Part shown: positions 47,160 to 59,777 of the stretch, one piece after another
Position numbering within the stretch: position 1 is the stretch's first letter
Layout of the letters: each line of letters starts with the position of its first letter
From: Rosa chinensis
Taxonomy: Eukaryota > Streptophyta > Magnoliopsida > Rosales > Rosaceae
Length of the DNA stretch: 64,000 nucleotides
Direction: 5' to 3'
Assembly: GCF_002994745.2 (NCBI RefSeq)
Contig: NC_037091.1
Coordinates: 8,676,001-8,740,000 of the forward strand
Notes under the pieces: generated by a model
What the model saw: only the letters and a program-made list of their open reading frames with translations
Told to the model about the DNA's origin: nothing
Database searches by the model: none
Translations under genes and position numbers: made by a program

Positions 47160-48237
47160 TACGAAGAGATTTTATATCGCACTTAAGAGACCTAGGTTTT
47201 CCTCGTCAAAACTTTTCCTCGTCCGGTGGCATACCCTCGTCGACGCGTGCAGCCAGATGGGCTCTGGCCTTCGTGGTGATGTTTTTTCCAGATGGCAAGG
47301 ATGGTGGTGGCCGAGATTGGGCCGCTGTTGAGACTGAACCACTCAATCCCAATTGATTCCAATCGGATCTCAGGTTGAGTGGGTTGGATGGACGGATAGG
47401 CAGCGGTGCTTGGCAAGGGATGGATGGGGACAGGTGGGTCGGAGGGAGGAGATGGAGGTGTAGCGTTGTTGCAGCTATGGCGTCAAGCTGTGTTTCTGGT
47501 TTTTCATCTTCTTTGCTAGTGTTTTGGCTGCCTGGGTTCAGATCGGTTGGCTATCTGCCTATTAGGGTGGCTGGGCTCTGGACGGAGGTAGGGGCAAGGC
47601 GACGGCCCAATCATGGTGGCGACGGTGTTCGTGGGGCTGAGGTGTCAGTTTGGGCTTGATTCCTATTTGTTCCTTGTTGGGCCTAATGGTTATTGGGTCT
47701 GGGTTTGGCCTGTGGCTCCAACTTTATTTTATTTTATGTTTTATTGTTATTTTATTTACTTACTTGTAGCTTTATGCTAGCAATAATCCCCTATCACTTA
47801 GTGGTAGGGCGACGTGGGCTTAGACCCAGCATGCACCTTCAGTGTGCCTTGTCTGGCTAGAGAGGCAGCGAGCTGTTTACGTCAAATGAACGCAACCTCT
47901 TAGGGGTAGGATGAAATTTAGTGTCGCCGGATTTATCTCCGTGCAGCATGATATTTGTAATGATGCTTCTTTGTTTTAGAGTAATCTTTCCGTTATGTCA
48001 CCGCTTTGTTAAAGCAAATAGAGTAGCCTTTTGTGCACTCTTTGCTAATTGGTCCTTGTCAGAATACATAGACTTAGTGGAGACTCCCGATATTATTTCA
48101 GAAGGTTCTCTTTATGCTTATGCGCATTGTAATCAGGGGTTTAGGCTCATTGTCCCCCCCCCCCCTTGTATTCGGCAGTTTCATCAATCAAGGCTTGAGG
48201 GTAGCCGTACAAGCCCTTTATTTAAAAAAAAAAAAAC
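47160..48237 (+). mobile_element. Probable LINE (L1-like) 3' end with poly(A) tail
   Basis: A GC-rich stretch without a long ORF (GTGGCGACGGTGTTCGTGGG near 47613) is followed by AT-rich sequence. It ends AAGGCTTGAGGGTAGCCGTA and an A-run at 48223-48237, like plant LINE 3' regions. A poly-C run lies near 48154-48166. No RT code is left, so this is tentative. Confidence 0.4.
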
Positions 48238-49930
48238 AGTTGAAAAAAAAAAGATGTTAAATTCTATTCACTTCCTTGAACTTTACAAATTTGTGTTTCC
48301 AAACTTCCATTTGATCACAAATGCTCACATAATCTCCAATTTGATTAATTAGTTGTGAGGGTAAAGATTTTCTACTAGTTACTTAGCTAGGCTTGATAGA
48401 AATGGGTAGAGAAAACTTGCATGCTCAGACGTGAAGACTCAATATCCAAGCAATAGGAACATGTAAGCATAGCCTCGAAACAATTAACTACTTCTTCGAA
48501 ACATGCGCTGCAAGTAATGGGACAAGAGACTTGTGTCCCAAGAACTTGGTTCGTATTCTTATCTATATAGTAATAAAATTTCATTATCTTTGTGTTAATG
48601 CTCATCAAGAAACAAGGGGGTCGCCTGATCTTGTTAACGTGGATAGAGGCCAAAGTCTCGGTTGTTATAGTGAAGGGAAGCGTCAGCGTCAGCGTCACAT
48701 GTCAAATGAAATACACCAGCGTCAAGAAAGAGACTGCAGCTAGCGGTTTTTGCTCCTCCGATATCTAAATTAGTCAATGTATTTATGTTGACAGAGTAAC
48801 ATTAGATAGATAATAAATGCTTAATGAATAGAAGAGAGGAATAGACCTTTTATAGGTAAAGTAAGGAGTGACCTTCATTTGGTTTCTGATGTGGGACTGA
48901 TGCCGATCAATTCTGTGCTTTCGGGCCTCTTTGGGAGGCCATATTAATATGGTGTGTGAGGGCGCCTTAAGGCCACTTTCAGCTGAGCCTGAGCTCAAGT
49001 GAAAGCCTGCCTGCTGGTGTTCGCCAAATAACTTTCAAGACGGCAGTTATCCTAGGGGGTTACACCATTGTTATGGTTTGGAAGTGTAGAGGCAGCCTCA
49101 AGTCCTAGTTGATTATGCTTGACAATACTATGTATGTACACTTTGGGTTTGAGGGACGTGTGGCCTCAAGTCATTAGGTTGACTAGCGAAAGGTGCGTGT
49201 GCTGCAAGTCATTACTCAAGTAACTAGCTGCCCATGTAGAAGATTGAGTGATTTGCGACCCAAGCAGTAACTACCTATTGGATAAGGTTTGGATCAACAC
49301 TAAAAATACTCTTGCTAACTGATCTGATATGGCATCAGTTACTACGCTTTAACGTACTATTCACACCATAAGACTTCTCAGTTAGAAATCGAAAGGTTTT
49401 TTGCAGGCACTCCCTCTCGATCATCTCCACTGATCATTGTAATCCAGCCTAAGCTTTCTATCGATGATGGTTATTTGTTGTTCATGGTACCTATATTCTC
49501 CTATTCGATGATGCGTCCATGCTTGTCTATAATCCGTGGAGGAAAGATTAAAATTGTTAGGTTATCTCTCCTCCGTAAAATTTCATGAACCAACATCAAT
49601 TAACTAATTCCTTAATTTCTCCACAGATTGTTGTCAGGTAGAGTCCATTAAGACCAATTTTTAGCCTTAACACGGTAATCTAGTTTGAATGGGATCGTCA
49701 AGTCAATAGTTTATGAAGAAATTACAAAATAGACAATGATTAGCTATTAGTGATCAAATTAAAGAGTAGAAGAGTACATGTTATCAAATTAGAACTCTCA
49801 AGACATCAGTGGTCTTAAGACAAAAAAAAATCATGCAATATATTATGGCACGTTTACTTATCCGGAAAGGGAATGAAAATAAATGGAATGATTCTAGTTT
49901 ATCAGTTTTCCTGCATTAAGATATTGTCCA
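48238..49930. other. Intergenic sequence, nothing recognised
   Basis: Several short open stretches have no domain. The phrase GCGTCAGCGTCAGCGTCA near 48680 is a small triplet-like repeat. Confidence 0.5.
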
Positions 49931-49935
49931 GTATC

Positions 49936-50046
49936 ATTTAGTCTAGTGGCATAAGTCTCCCCTTTCTAAGTGGGAGGTTGTGAGTTCAACTCACAATAGA
50001 CTAGTTATTATATATGAGTTGTTTGTTTGATATATATAAAAAAAAC
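49936..50046 (+). mobile_element. Possible tRNA-derived SINE
   Basis: A short unit has an A-box-like TAGTGGCATAAGT and, 30 bases on, a B-box-like GGTTGTGAGTTCAACTC. It ends in a TATATATAAAAAAAA tail. This is the layout of plant tRNA-derived SINEs. No clear TSD. Confidence 0.45.
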
Positions 50047-50475
50047 ATATATAGATATTGGAATTGATGTGGATCTCACCTCATTGTCAGGAATTGATTC
50101 CTAAATAACCTGAAATTTGATAACCAAGGAGGGGTATGGGTTTAGGAATGAAAGCCTTAAGAATGCATTTTTTTCTATCCAAAATATCGTTACATATTTT
50201 CAATAACCCGTAACCTTAGAAGTATATATACATCTCTCATGAACTTTTATTTTTGTCGGGGTGTTTTAGTAATCGAACCGGAATTAATTCATGAAAATTA
50301 ATAAAGAACATCAATTGTAGTTAGTTGCGTGCATTCATCACTATGCCAAAAAGGCCTTCAGACGACACGCATCAGACGACATAAGTTTTGTTTTATGTCG
50401 TCTGAGTTTTTCAGACGACATAATTTTTTTTTCTATCGTCTGAATATACACTAAAACCATACTGGTTTATTTTGG

Positions 50476-50680
50476 AAAAATGGTGAGCATTCAGACAACA
50501 CATTTGTGTAGTTGTAGAAGGTGGTGATTTTCTATCTCAAATTTGGATAAATGGTGAGCATTCAGACAACACATTTGTGTAGTTGTAGAAGGTAGTGATT
50601 TCCTATCTCAAATTTGGATAAATGGTGAGCATTCAGATAACACATTTGTGTAGTTGTAGAAGGTGGTAATTTTGGAGGGA
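50476..50680 (+). repeat. Tandem repeat near the left CACTA end
   Basis: Three copies of a unit of about 85-90 bp with AAATGGTGAGCATTCAGA and AACACATTTGTGTAGTTGTA. Confidence 0.85.
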
Positions 50681-51931
50681 TATTCAAAAGTTGATTGAGT
50701 CTTTTCCCTCTCAAATAGCCACGCCCTAGTTGACTAGAATTTGTGACATTCAGACAACATTTAAATGTTGTCTGAGTGTGGGTTTAAAAATTTTCCAAAT
50801 TATTTTGACTTGTGGTGTTGGACATATATAGATCCCTCGCAATTAAGTCATTTTTTGTCATTCTCACTCGATCAGCTCCCTCAGCTTGACCTAGAACTCG
50901 CAAAACTGAAAACCTCAAAAACCAGCCTCTCTCTTTCTCACTCAGCTCCTTCAGAACTCGATTCTCACTCTCTCCTTCGTCTTCTTGCTCACTTGATTCT
51001 TGTTCTTAGTCTCTCCCTCTTCTTCTTAGTTTCAATTTTAGGTTTGATTTCGATTAGGTTTTTCTTCTATTTGGGGTGATTGGATTTTACTTTTCCTCTT
51101 ATCCTCGTCAAAATGAGGTGTTCCAATTACTGAAAACCCAGACCTCTCTCTCTCTCTGACTCTCAGCCTCCTTCACTGTCGATGGCGGCGAAACGGCGGC
51201 ATTCAGTGACTGTTGTCTTGGTCTCTCCATGAATTCGAAGGCAATCACTTAGTGACTCGTCGTCTCTCTCTCTCTCAATCTCTCCTGGACGGTCGCCGGC
51301 ACTAGCCCTCTCCCTCTATCCTCGAAGGTCGACGGCACCGACCCTTTCTCCTCAAATTAGACTGGAGTAGTGGAAGGCGATACTGTTGGAATCGAGAGAG
51401 CGGGAGAAGAAGTCAGTTCGCCTTTCATTTGGATCAATCTTGAAAGCTTGGCTATCGAAGGTATTGTTTCCCAGATTCCTATTTTTTTTTTTTTGATTGG
51501 GGTTTTTGTTGCGGTTGGGTTTGGATTGATATGGGTTTCAATCTTTTTGCTGTGGTTGGTTTTGAATTCAATTGGGTTTCGATTTTGTAGGGGTATTGTT
51601 CGGTTTTGCTGTGAGGAGGAAGAGGACCTGCGTTTTGGATAACTGCATTTTGAGCCAAGGAGAAGATGAGGAACTTGGGTATAGGGTTGTGATCGATACT
51701 TAGTTTTTGGGGTAAGTTCATGTAATTTTGATTTTGATTGAAATATTGAAATTCTGGTTTTGATTTCAGTATGGATTCTGTTTGATTGCTGGGTCAGTGA
51801 ACAATTTTGAGAGTTGTTATACAATTTCTGCTTAAACCTTACTTTGGTGTTGAATGAATATGGTTAATGGTTCTAAATGTTTAATGAATGTCTTTGACGT
51901 TTTCCCCTATTGCGGCTTTTGTCATCTGCAG

Positions 51932-53070
51932 ACGTGTTAGTGCAATAATGTTTGCTAGAAGAGGTCCAAGAGGCTGCGCTTATGCAGATCCAGAACGACA
52001 CCTTATTAGTCCAAAGGTATTACAATTAGTTTGCTCTCTGCTTTGTCAGTGTCATGCTAATTAACCTGCCAATTACAATACAATTTGAATTCACAAAGTT
52101 AGTTCAGTTGTGATATGTCCTTGAATGGCAAGCTTATTATGCCTTTTACTTGCAGGAATATCAAAGTTTTTGAATTGGAAGCAATGGAAATCTACAAGGA
52201 GTTGGCCTTTTCATAGGTACTGAACCAAAAACAGGTCATCTGGTTAGTGAGATCATACAAAAAGAACCTTTCTTTGTTTTTTTTATTTTCCTTTTGTTAT
52301 CTATGCTCACGGAGAAAAAGTTCTAGTATTAAGCACTGTCACTTGTAGTGAGCAGTATTTCGAGTAGGAGAAAGAAATGTATACATGAGCACATGCTCAT
52401 GAATATAAATTTAATCGGAAATTGCAGGTTGTTATGTCTTGTGTAGACGATAGCCCAGCTGCTCTTGCTGGTATTCATGAGGGAGATGAGTTGGTTGAAA
52501 TTAACGGTAAGCCACAGATCTAGTATTTGGCTTCTTCCTTTTCTTTTCTTTTTTCTATTTTTATTTATTGTTTTTATAAGGCTGGAAAGGGCTGGTATTC
52601 CTATAACTTTTGGTACTTGAATCCTAACATTATTACATTGTTTAGTTGGTCAAAATTCAAATTCCATAAAAAAAATAAAACCTTGTGGCATGAGCTCTCT
52701 CAAGACAAAGTAGCATTGATTCATAAAACTAATGCTCCCAGATTCTTGAACTTAAATAAGTTCCATTTCTCAAAAGTTCTTTCTACCGGACTCCCTGCTA
52801 CATTGTTCTGCTTCTTCAAACCCACTAAAATTTTCTTTTGACTAAATCAAACTTTAACTACTTTCTGCATTGTAGGATATTCCTTAATTATGACAATGTG
52901 TTGCAAAATTCTGTTTCTCCATGGCCTAACTAACTTGTCGAATATTAGTTTCAAATAATGTGTGTATCACTTCAGGTGAGAAGTTTAATGCATGGTGTTG
53001 ACACTGAAGCAGCAGTACAGAAGCTTAGAGGCCGAGTTGGAACAATTGTTAATAAAGTTAAAGTTCATTG
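51932..53070 (+). pseudogene. Captured C-terminal processing peptidase (S41, CtpA-type) exons
   Basis: Four exon pieces keep splice borders. About 51932-52016 ends ADPERHLISPK before GT. 52156-52242 reads EYQSF, a stop, then NLQGVGLFIGTEPKTGHL. 52428-52506 reads VVMSCVDDSPAALAGIHEGD then ELVEING, the PDZ domain. 52976-about 53070 has VDTEAAVQKLRGRVGTIV. This is the substrate-binding PDZ and adjacent part of a plastid-type CtpA peptidase. The catalytic Ser/Lys domain is missing. Introns are retained, so capture was at the DNA level. Confidence 0.85.
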
Positions 53071-53121
53071 CATATTGAAGTTTATCCTAACTTTTTCACT
53101 TTTATGCCTTTCATTTTTTAG

Positions 53122-54200
53122 GTAGTCAATGATGGAGATATGTATCTATGGAGAGAGCTAGGTGTGAATTCATGGCTAATATTTGCTGTTGTTGGGCCCA
53201 ATGGAAGACTTCTTGCTCAACATTTGGAGAAAGATAATGATCCCCGTTTGTTTACATCTCCATTAAAGTTTCCTGGAAAGCTAGCAGTTGATGTCGAAAA
53301 CAATAGGCTCTTCATTTCAGACAGTAATCATATCCGCATAGTAAGCTCTCCAGTAGAGGTCCTAACTTAGAAGATATTTAAATCCTGTAACTCCTTGTGT
53401 TTCCTGCTACTAGAGAATATAAGAAATAACAAGACGAAATCATTATTAGTTAAATATTTAAATATAAGAGCTATCTGAATTCTTCACATTTGAAAGCATT
53501 CCTGAAACATTAGAAGGATTTCTCACTTATATTTCAAGGTTATCCTGTGCTTTTTCATCTTTTACAGGACAATATAATGATTGATGTGGTAGTAACCCAT
53601 CTGCTGACATTTTATAAATGAGTTCCTGTCATAATATAGCTTTGAAATTGTAGGGAGATTGACTTTGTTAACGAAACAGGCGTACTCTAGCTAGAACTGT
53701 AACCAAAGGCCCTAATTATAGAGGAGGAAAAGGAAGCACTCAGATAAGATTAGAAATACCTTGAGTTTGAGTATGTAAACCTTTTTTTATTAGGAATAAT
53801 GAACTTTTGGTGATATCTCTTATTTTAATTGAATTACAAAATTCTTGGATATACATCTCTATTTTATTAAAGAATCTGGTTATATTATTCAGCTACTCAA
53901 CTCTCCATGGGATGTCTGCTTTCATCTAGTCAATGAGAAAGTTTATATTGCCATGGCTGGCCAACATCAAATTTGGCAACTTGATACAGCTGATGGGATT
54001 ACTAGAGCATTTAGTGGTGATGGTTATGAAAGAAATCTGAATGGATCAAGGTAATTGATAATTTGAAGATGCTAATGTCAATATGAACATTTTTCTGCTA
54101 TTATGTAATTCCAGACTTGATTTGGTCCTTTTGATCTTTCACTGGGATAGCTCTTCAAGCATATCATTTGCACAGCCTTCTGGAATTTTATTATCTCCTG
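53122..54200 (+). pseudogene. Captured SOQ1 (thioredoxin/NHL) exons
   Basis: Exon pieces are 53122-53340 (DGDMYLWRELGVNSWLIFAV, then LEKDNDPRLFTSPLKFPGKL and NNRLFISDSNHIRI), 53893-54050 (LLNSPWDVCFHLVNEKVYIA, then MAGQHQIWQLDTADGITRAF) and about 54150-54200 (SISFAQPSGILLSP). These match the thioredoxin-like end and NHL repeats of SUPPRESSOR OF QUENCHING 1, a thylakoid protein that limits a slow form of photoprotective quenching. Sequence between LLAQ and LEKD is missing within the first exon. The fragments sit directly after the CtpA pieces. Confidence 0.88.
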
Positions 54201-54827
54201 GTATTATAACACTTCGACACATTTCAAAACTTGTTATCATCATTTAAGAATATCATTTTTCAAAGGTCCATGTCCCTCTTCTAATTCAAACCACACAAGC
54301 TTGTTAACTCCAATTTAGTTACTGTTTTCTAATGAATTTTACCATCTTACTTTCAATTTGGCTACTGTACTTTGACATTTTCAGCTTTTTGTCAGTTGTC
54401 ATGTATAAATTTTAAATGCAGGAAGCTCGCAGTAAGTTTAGTGTTGAAACTGAGCCTGAAACTGCAGTTCTTGTTAATATGTACCCCCTGTTTACTTCAA
54501 CACATTAGTCCCTTGATCTTGTTCTTCCATTTTTGTGGCTGAAAATCAATTAAGGAGAAAAATATGAATTCTCGCTGCTTAAAAATAATCTCTGTGCTTT
54601 AATGTTAATGTTATAATACTACATCATAGATTTGGTTCAGCTTTGCTTGTGAGCTTGAAACAAAAGTCATCTTCTATTTTTGCTTCTGGCCATCAATATC
54701 CAAATGCTAAAGAGTGTATTTAAGGATGGTAGATAATGGCTTACCTCAGATGGTAACTCTTTATTTGTTTGAAGACAAGAATTTTTATATACTTTGTTGA
54801 ACCTTTTTTGTTACATTGTTTGAATAG

Positions 54828-54955
54828 GTGATATATCGAGATTTCAAATCCTCCAACGTGCTCTTGCATGAGGACTTTAAGCCAAAGCTCTCAGACTTTG
54901 AGCTTGCTAGAGAAGGGCCAACCGGTGACCGTACTCATGTATCGACAGCAGTAGT
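54828..54955 (+). pseudogene. Captured receptor-like cytoplasmic kinase fragment
   Basis: It starts after a TAG splice acceptor and reads [20 protein letters not shown] then [20 protein letters not shown]. These are kinase subdomains VIb to VIII of an RLCK VII-type kinase. YRD and the Asn are present. The DFG motif is DFE, so the magnesium-binding loop is damaged. Only about 43 codons remain. Confidence 0.88.
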
Positions 54956-54959
54956 TATT

Positions 54960-56480
54960 TTACTACTAGCCCAAGTTCTTTAAGGACTCGATGTCAACTT
55001 CATCTGGAGGTTGGCAGCATCTTGTTTGAATTGCAATATTGAGAGGACAATTGGTATTAGTTGTTATTTGCTTTTCTGGTTCTTTGCTTCTATTTCACAA
55101 TTTCCCTGGTTCATGTTGTATTTGCTTTTGTTATTAGGTGGTCGAAAAAGAGGGAGTGAAAAGAGTGACAAAACACTCGATCACTCATTAGAAAGGGTAG
55201 TTGATTTTATATGGCTTTGATGATTTCACCACCTTAGTGTCAAATGATCTCTTGGAGCTACAATGTGCACTTTCTTGTTTACTGGTGTGTGATGTATGAA
55301 ACCTTGAAGAAACTACTGTACAATATACATCCGTTTTTGGTTGCTTGTCTTAGAAATTAAGCAAAATTGTTATATTATGTCACATTCATCAGATATTTGA
55401 TCTCTTCAAATATTAGTGAAGTTGCATGTATATATCTTTTTGGCTGCTATACTTGGTCTATCATTGTCCCCTGTGAGTTTATCTATTTTATAGATTTTGA
55501 TGTTTCATTTTCTTACTCATTTTACTGCCTTATGTTTTTCTTCTTAGTTGGAAGTTTTAAGTAAAGGTTAACATCAATTTGTTCTGTTTATGTGGGAGTT
55601 AAGATGTTCTTCTCTGTTGTCGATCAGGTGGTCTGCAGGAGTTTGATGCATCTAGGAATACTTTTGCTGTTATTCTGGTGGTTCAATTCAATGCTGCATA
55701 ACCGGTTGATAGAAACATTTCAAATTATTTGGTACTAGACATAAAGGTATTGCATTATTAATGTTGTTATCCTATTTTCTTTCGAGTATCAGTCACTTTT
55801 TAATTCCTTAGTTTCATGTTTGAATATGATTCTTATGAAGAAGTTAATTTTATAACCTTTGATGAATCAGGCATATCTCAATGCAATTCTTCTCATATAC
55901 CTGTGTACTCACGAGGTCATGAAGCAAGCAGAAAATACTACAATGATTGCTCCGAGTAGGTAAAAAGCTCTGATAAGATTGTGAAACTGGTACAGCAGTA
56001 CAGCTAGCTAGTTCCTTTATTAACTTGTGTCTAGTGGAAATTCTTCCTTCATTAAGCATTTGGACTTGTCTGCAGATCCAGATTAGTAGATATGGGTCAT
56101 TTTGAACTGATGTTCATGACTAGGTTTGTGTACATGAGACAATGGTGGATTAATGGAAATTGCAATGAATGATTTTGGATGTGGATTTTATGGTTTCATA
56201 CTTTTATGAATGGGCAATTTTAATTTTTAGAATGCATGCATACCAATTGTAACCGGGGACTACTAATATGTGTTATCTCAAATTGCAAGCTACAACAAAA
56301 GCACACCAAAATGTGTGGTTGCAGCTAAACAAAAACAACACAAAAATCAAATAGAAGTCTATTGTCTTTTTGGCATTGGGACGACAGAAAATTGTAGTCT
56401 AAAGGGCAAAACAACAACATAAGTTAGACGAAAGAGTTGGCTAAAACGTATAATAACAACAAATAAGTGTGGTTGGAATC
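54960..56480. other. CACTA interior without recognised genes
   Basis: T-rich, intron-like sequence. It may include further captured introns or 3' flank. No domain seen. Confidence 0.5.
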
Positions 56481-57277
56481 AATCACAGACAATATAAAAG
56501 ACCTCATAAAAGACCTTTCACACAACACTTAAGTGTCGTATGTATGTACCCTTGAACGATACTTAATTGTCCTCTGATGCTCTTTACGACCACATATAAT
56601 TGTCGTTTAAAGTAAATTAGCACAACCTTTAAATGTTGTTGTATGAGAGAAGACACTATATACGAGTCTTCATATTTCTTATTTAAGGGCATTCAGACCA
56701 CACAAATAAGTCTTGCAAATATGCTTCACACAATAGTATTTAAAAAATATTGTGGTTGTTTTGTTTATCAAACAATACAAAACTGTTGTTTGAATGCTTT
56801 TAAAGATACAGATCACAATGTTCCCAAAATACAAAACTCATCAGACGACACAAGACTTTTATTTTTTTATGTCGTCTGAAAAATCAGACGACAGAACACT
56901 TCTGTCGTCTGATGCCCCCAAGAGACGACACCGTACTAGACGACACATTTTTGTTCGTTCAGACGACAGAACAGTTCTGTCGTCTGAAGGCTTTTTTGGC
57001 ATAGTGCATATTTTGATTCCTATACCGCGAATGGAAATATTCTCATACCGATTCATTTATTCTCTCATTCTAAGTGTTTCTGATTCATAATTTTTTTCTA
57101 TTCCAGATAAGTAAACGTGTCATAAAAAAATTTTCAGATAAACAAATGAAGCTTTACTACAACAATTGTGATAGTTTCAACTGCACGAGTATACTATGAT
57201 GGTTCTATAAGCGGGTAATTAACGGTCAAATTCCAATAAGCGGCTGAGAGCAAACGAACCCAAGCTAACCCATCGCC

Positions 57278-58003
57278 ATGGCCTCGTGCGCCACCGCTTT
57301 TCTCTACAACTACGCCGCCTCATTAACCTCACCTTGCTCTCCCGGCAGAACCAGAAGCACCGCAAGAAGCCTCCGAAGCTCTCTCAGACCAACCACCATC
57401 ACTGCCAAGCAGGACCAGAAGACGACGTTGCAGTACAGGAAGCTCGGCGACTCGGACCTCCAAATTAGCAAAATTAATCTGGGCACAATGACATTCGGTC
57501 AGCAAAACTCGGAGAAAGAAGCGCACGAAATTCTCAACTACGCTTTCAACAATGGGATCAACATTTTGGACATTGCTGAAGCCGTGAGTACTCTAAATGT
57601 TACGGCCTGATTCTCATGACTATCTTCTTTATTTTCGGTTTCGATTAAAATTTGAGTATTTGTTTGCAGTACTCGATTCCGATGAAGAAGGAGATGCAGG
57701 GAATGACTAACCTGTACATTGCTAACTGGCTCAAGTCAGCCTCGCAAGAAGGTAATCAATCAGCTTCTTCATTGGTTTAACCGCAATGGTTTTCGGATTA
57801 TTGATGGGAGTCACTGATTTTCGTTACTTTGTTTTGTGTATAGATTGTTTTGGCAACAAAAGTATGTGGGTATTCAGAGAGGTCTAGTTATCTGCGTGAC
57901 AATGTAAAGGTCTTGAGGGTGGATGCTGCAAATATTAGAGAGAGTGTAGAGAAAAGCCTTAAGAGACTCGGCACAGATTACATTGATCTATTGCAAATTC
58001 ATT
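57278..58003 (+). pseudogene. Aldo/keto reductase, copy 2, truncated
   Basis: Exon 1 is 57278-57591 (MASCATAFLYNYAASLTSPC transit-peptide-like start; LQYRKLGDSDLQISKINLGT; EKEAHEILNYAFNNGINILD), donor GTGAGT. Exon 2 is 57670-about 57751 (IPMKKEMQGMTNLYIANWLK) and lacks two bases compared with the expected LKSQPR reading, a frameshift. Exon 3 is 57844-58003 (VLATKVCGYSERSSYLRDNV, then KSLKRLGTDYIDLLQIHW), donor GTGAGT. The catalytic Tyr and Lys regions are present. The gene then runs into intron 3 and is cut at 58320 by a MULE. No later exon appears before the window ends. Confidence 0.85.
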
Positions 58004-59584
58004 GGTGAGTACACTGACCAAAATTCGCAATGTTTACAAGTTTGTATGACTACATTTGTCACCTGATTTCTGATTCTATGTTATTTGTATTTCCGAATTA
58101 ATATGGTGCAAGTCTTAAATTGGGACTAACGAACATTTAGAATCGGAGGTGTCTACAAATTTTTTTTTACTTTACCATTCATATGCTTGGCTGCAGATTA
58201 CTCTATCATTTATATACATGACTGGAGATTATTCTTACCATTTGTATGATTGACTAGACATTACTATTTTCTATAGGAATTTGAGTCCCCTAGGAAGGAC
58301 CTGTTTTCTTTTCTTCTTTGGGAAAATGATCATTTACTCAATTTTGGGGTTAATTAACCTCACTTACCCAAACACTCTAAGAGATTACCCACTTACCCAA
58401 ACACTTTAAGAGATCATTTCCCTAATATCCAATTAAGTATTTTTTTATTCTTTTTTATTTATTTTTGGGACAATTTTGCCCTCTCCTTCTTTGTCACTTA
58501 GAGAGAGAGGTCATCGAAGACCTTGCCGAACTCTAGTGACCAATGGCCGGTCGCAGACTCCGGTGACCGAAATCTGGCAACCGGTCACCGGAATCCCGAA
58601 TCCGGCTACCGGACCAGTGACTGTGGGTGTGGTCAATAAATTTGACCCTGCAATCAAGGCAATTAAAGAGAAGTAATGGCAACAGTAAATGCAACGGTTA
58701 ATGTAGCTGTAAATGCGACGATAAATGCAACATTCAGTATGGCAATCATGGCCGCCAATAAGTGACTGTTATTGCAGGAGTGAATATGGCCTTAATGGTG
58801 GTGTGCCGCTCAAGTCACTGCGACTTGCTGTGCAAGTTTACTTGCAGCCCACGCCGAAGTACACCTATAAATAGGCTGCTCGACAGCGAGGTAAATCATC
58901 GAATTCCAATTCTCTCTACTCCACTACTAAGAAACGTACTGACTTAGGCATCGGAGAGTTTTCTGCATGTACCCCCCCTCCTCCTCGAGCCGACGGTCAA
59001 ATTTCAGGTCAACGTTCGAAGGAAGCTTCTCGATTGTTCCCGATCAGCTCCCGCTCCAGTCCGCATTAATTGTTCGGTCAAACTCCTCTACGGAATTTTT
59101 CACCTCCAACAAGTGGCTCTCCAGTCATGAAGGAATATTTGAGAAGCCGCCCCCCCCCCCCCCCCCCCAACCAGAGGCTAGCCCCCCCCCCAACCAGAGG
59201 CTAGTGACGAGGATGAGGGAGGTCGATATTGCCCGCTCCACGAGGCACGAGGACATGGCAAATATAAGTGTCAGGGAGTGCGACCTGCAATCCTTACAGC
59301 AATGAAGACTGGTAAACTCCTTCAGTATACAATGACATAAATTAAGGCAATCAGAGGGTTCATGGAAAAGTCCACGTGCCGAAATTCATCTCGAGTATTA
59401 GAGAAGGTACGATACTATGGTGACTTCGTTTTGATAAAAGTGACTTTGTTTTTATAAAAGATGGCACAACCCGTAAAACTCAGGTAAGAAAAATAAAAGA
59501 GTTTAATTGATTTTTGTGCGTGTTGATATCTCATTCGAGAGACTATTGAAATTATGTATTTTGTATTTCTCGCGTGAATAATAT

Positions 59585-59735
59585 CACTGGGGCTGGTTCC
59601 TCGAGTAGGACAGTCCTATTAATATGTATGATTGGTTCCTCGAGTAGGACAGTTGCATTCAATCTATAGAAACTGGTTCCTCGAGTAGGACAGTTATGTT
59701 TGATTCATAGGAACTGGTTCCTCGAGTAGGACAGA
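59585..59735 (+). repeat. Four copies of GGTTCCTCGAGTAGGACAG
   Basis: The exact 19-base phrase recurs about every 45 bases between divergent spacers. Confidence 0.95.
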
Positions 59736-59777
59736 CAAACAAGGGGGCACATAGGAGAGTGGAATATAAGGGGGCAC

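Larger units (their letters stand above)
50339..57006 (+). mobile_element. CACTA (EnSpm) element carrying fragments of three host genes
   Basis: It begins CACTATGCCAAAAAGGCCTT and ends AAGGCTTTTTTGGCATAGTG, near-perfect inverted repeats of about 28 bp including CAGACGACA. A 3-bp TSD CAT lies at 50336-50338 and 57007-57009. Subterminal arrays of TCAGACGACA in both orientations occupy 50360-50445 and 56840-56990, as expected for transposase binding sites of CACTA elements. No transposase is visible. The interior holds exons with introns of a CtpA-type peptidase, SOQ1 and an RLCK, all in plus orientation. Confidence 0.95.

Noticed and set aside
59150..59200. Poly-C tracts as possible regulatory or assembly signals
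   Set aside because: The tracts and the repeated CCAACCAGAGGCTAG next to them look like slippage; length may be unreliable and no function is implied.
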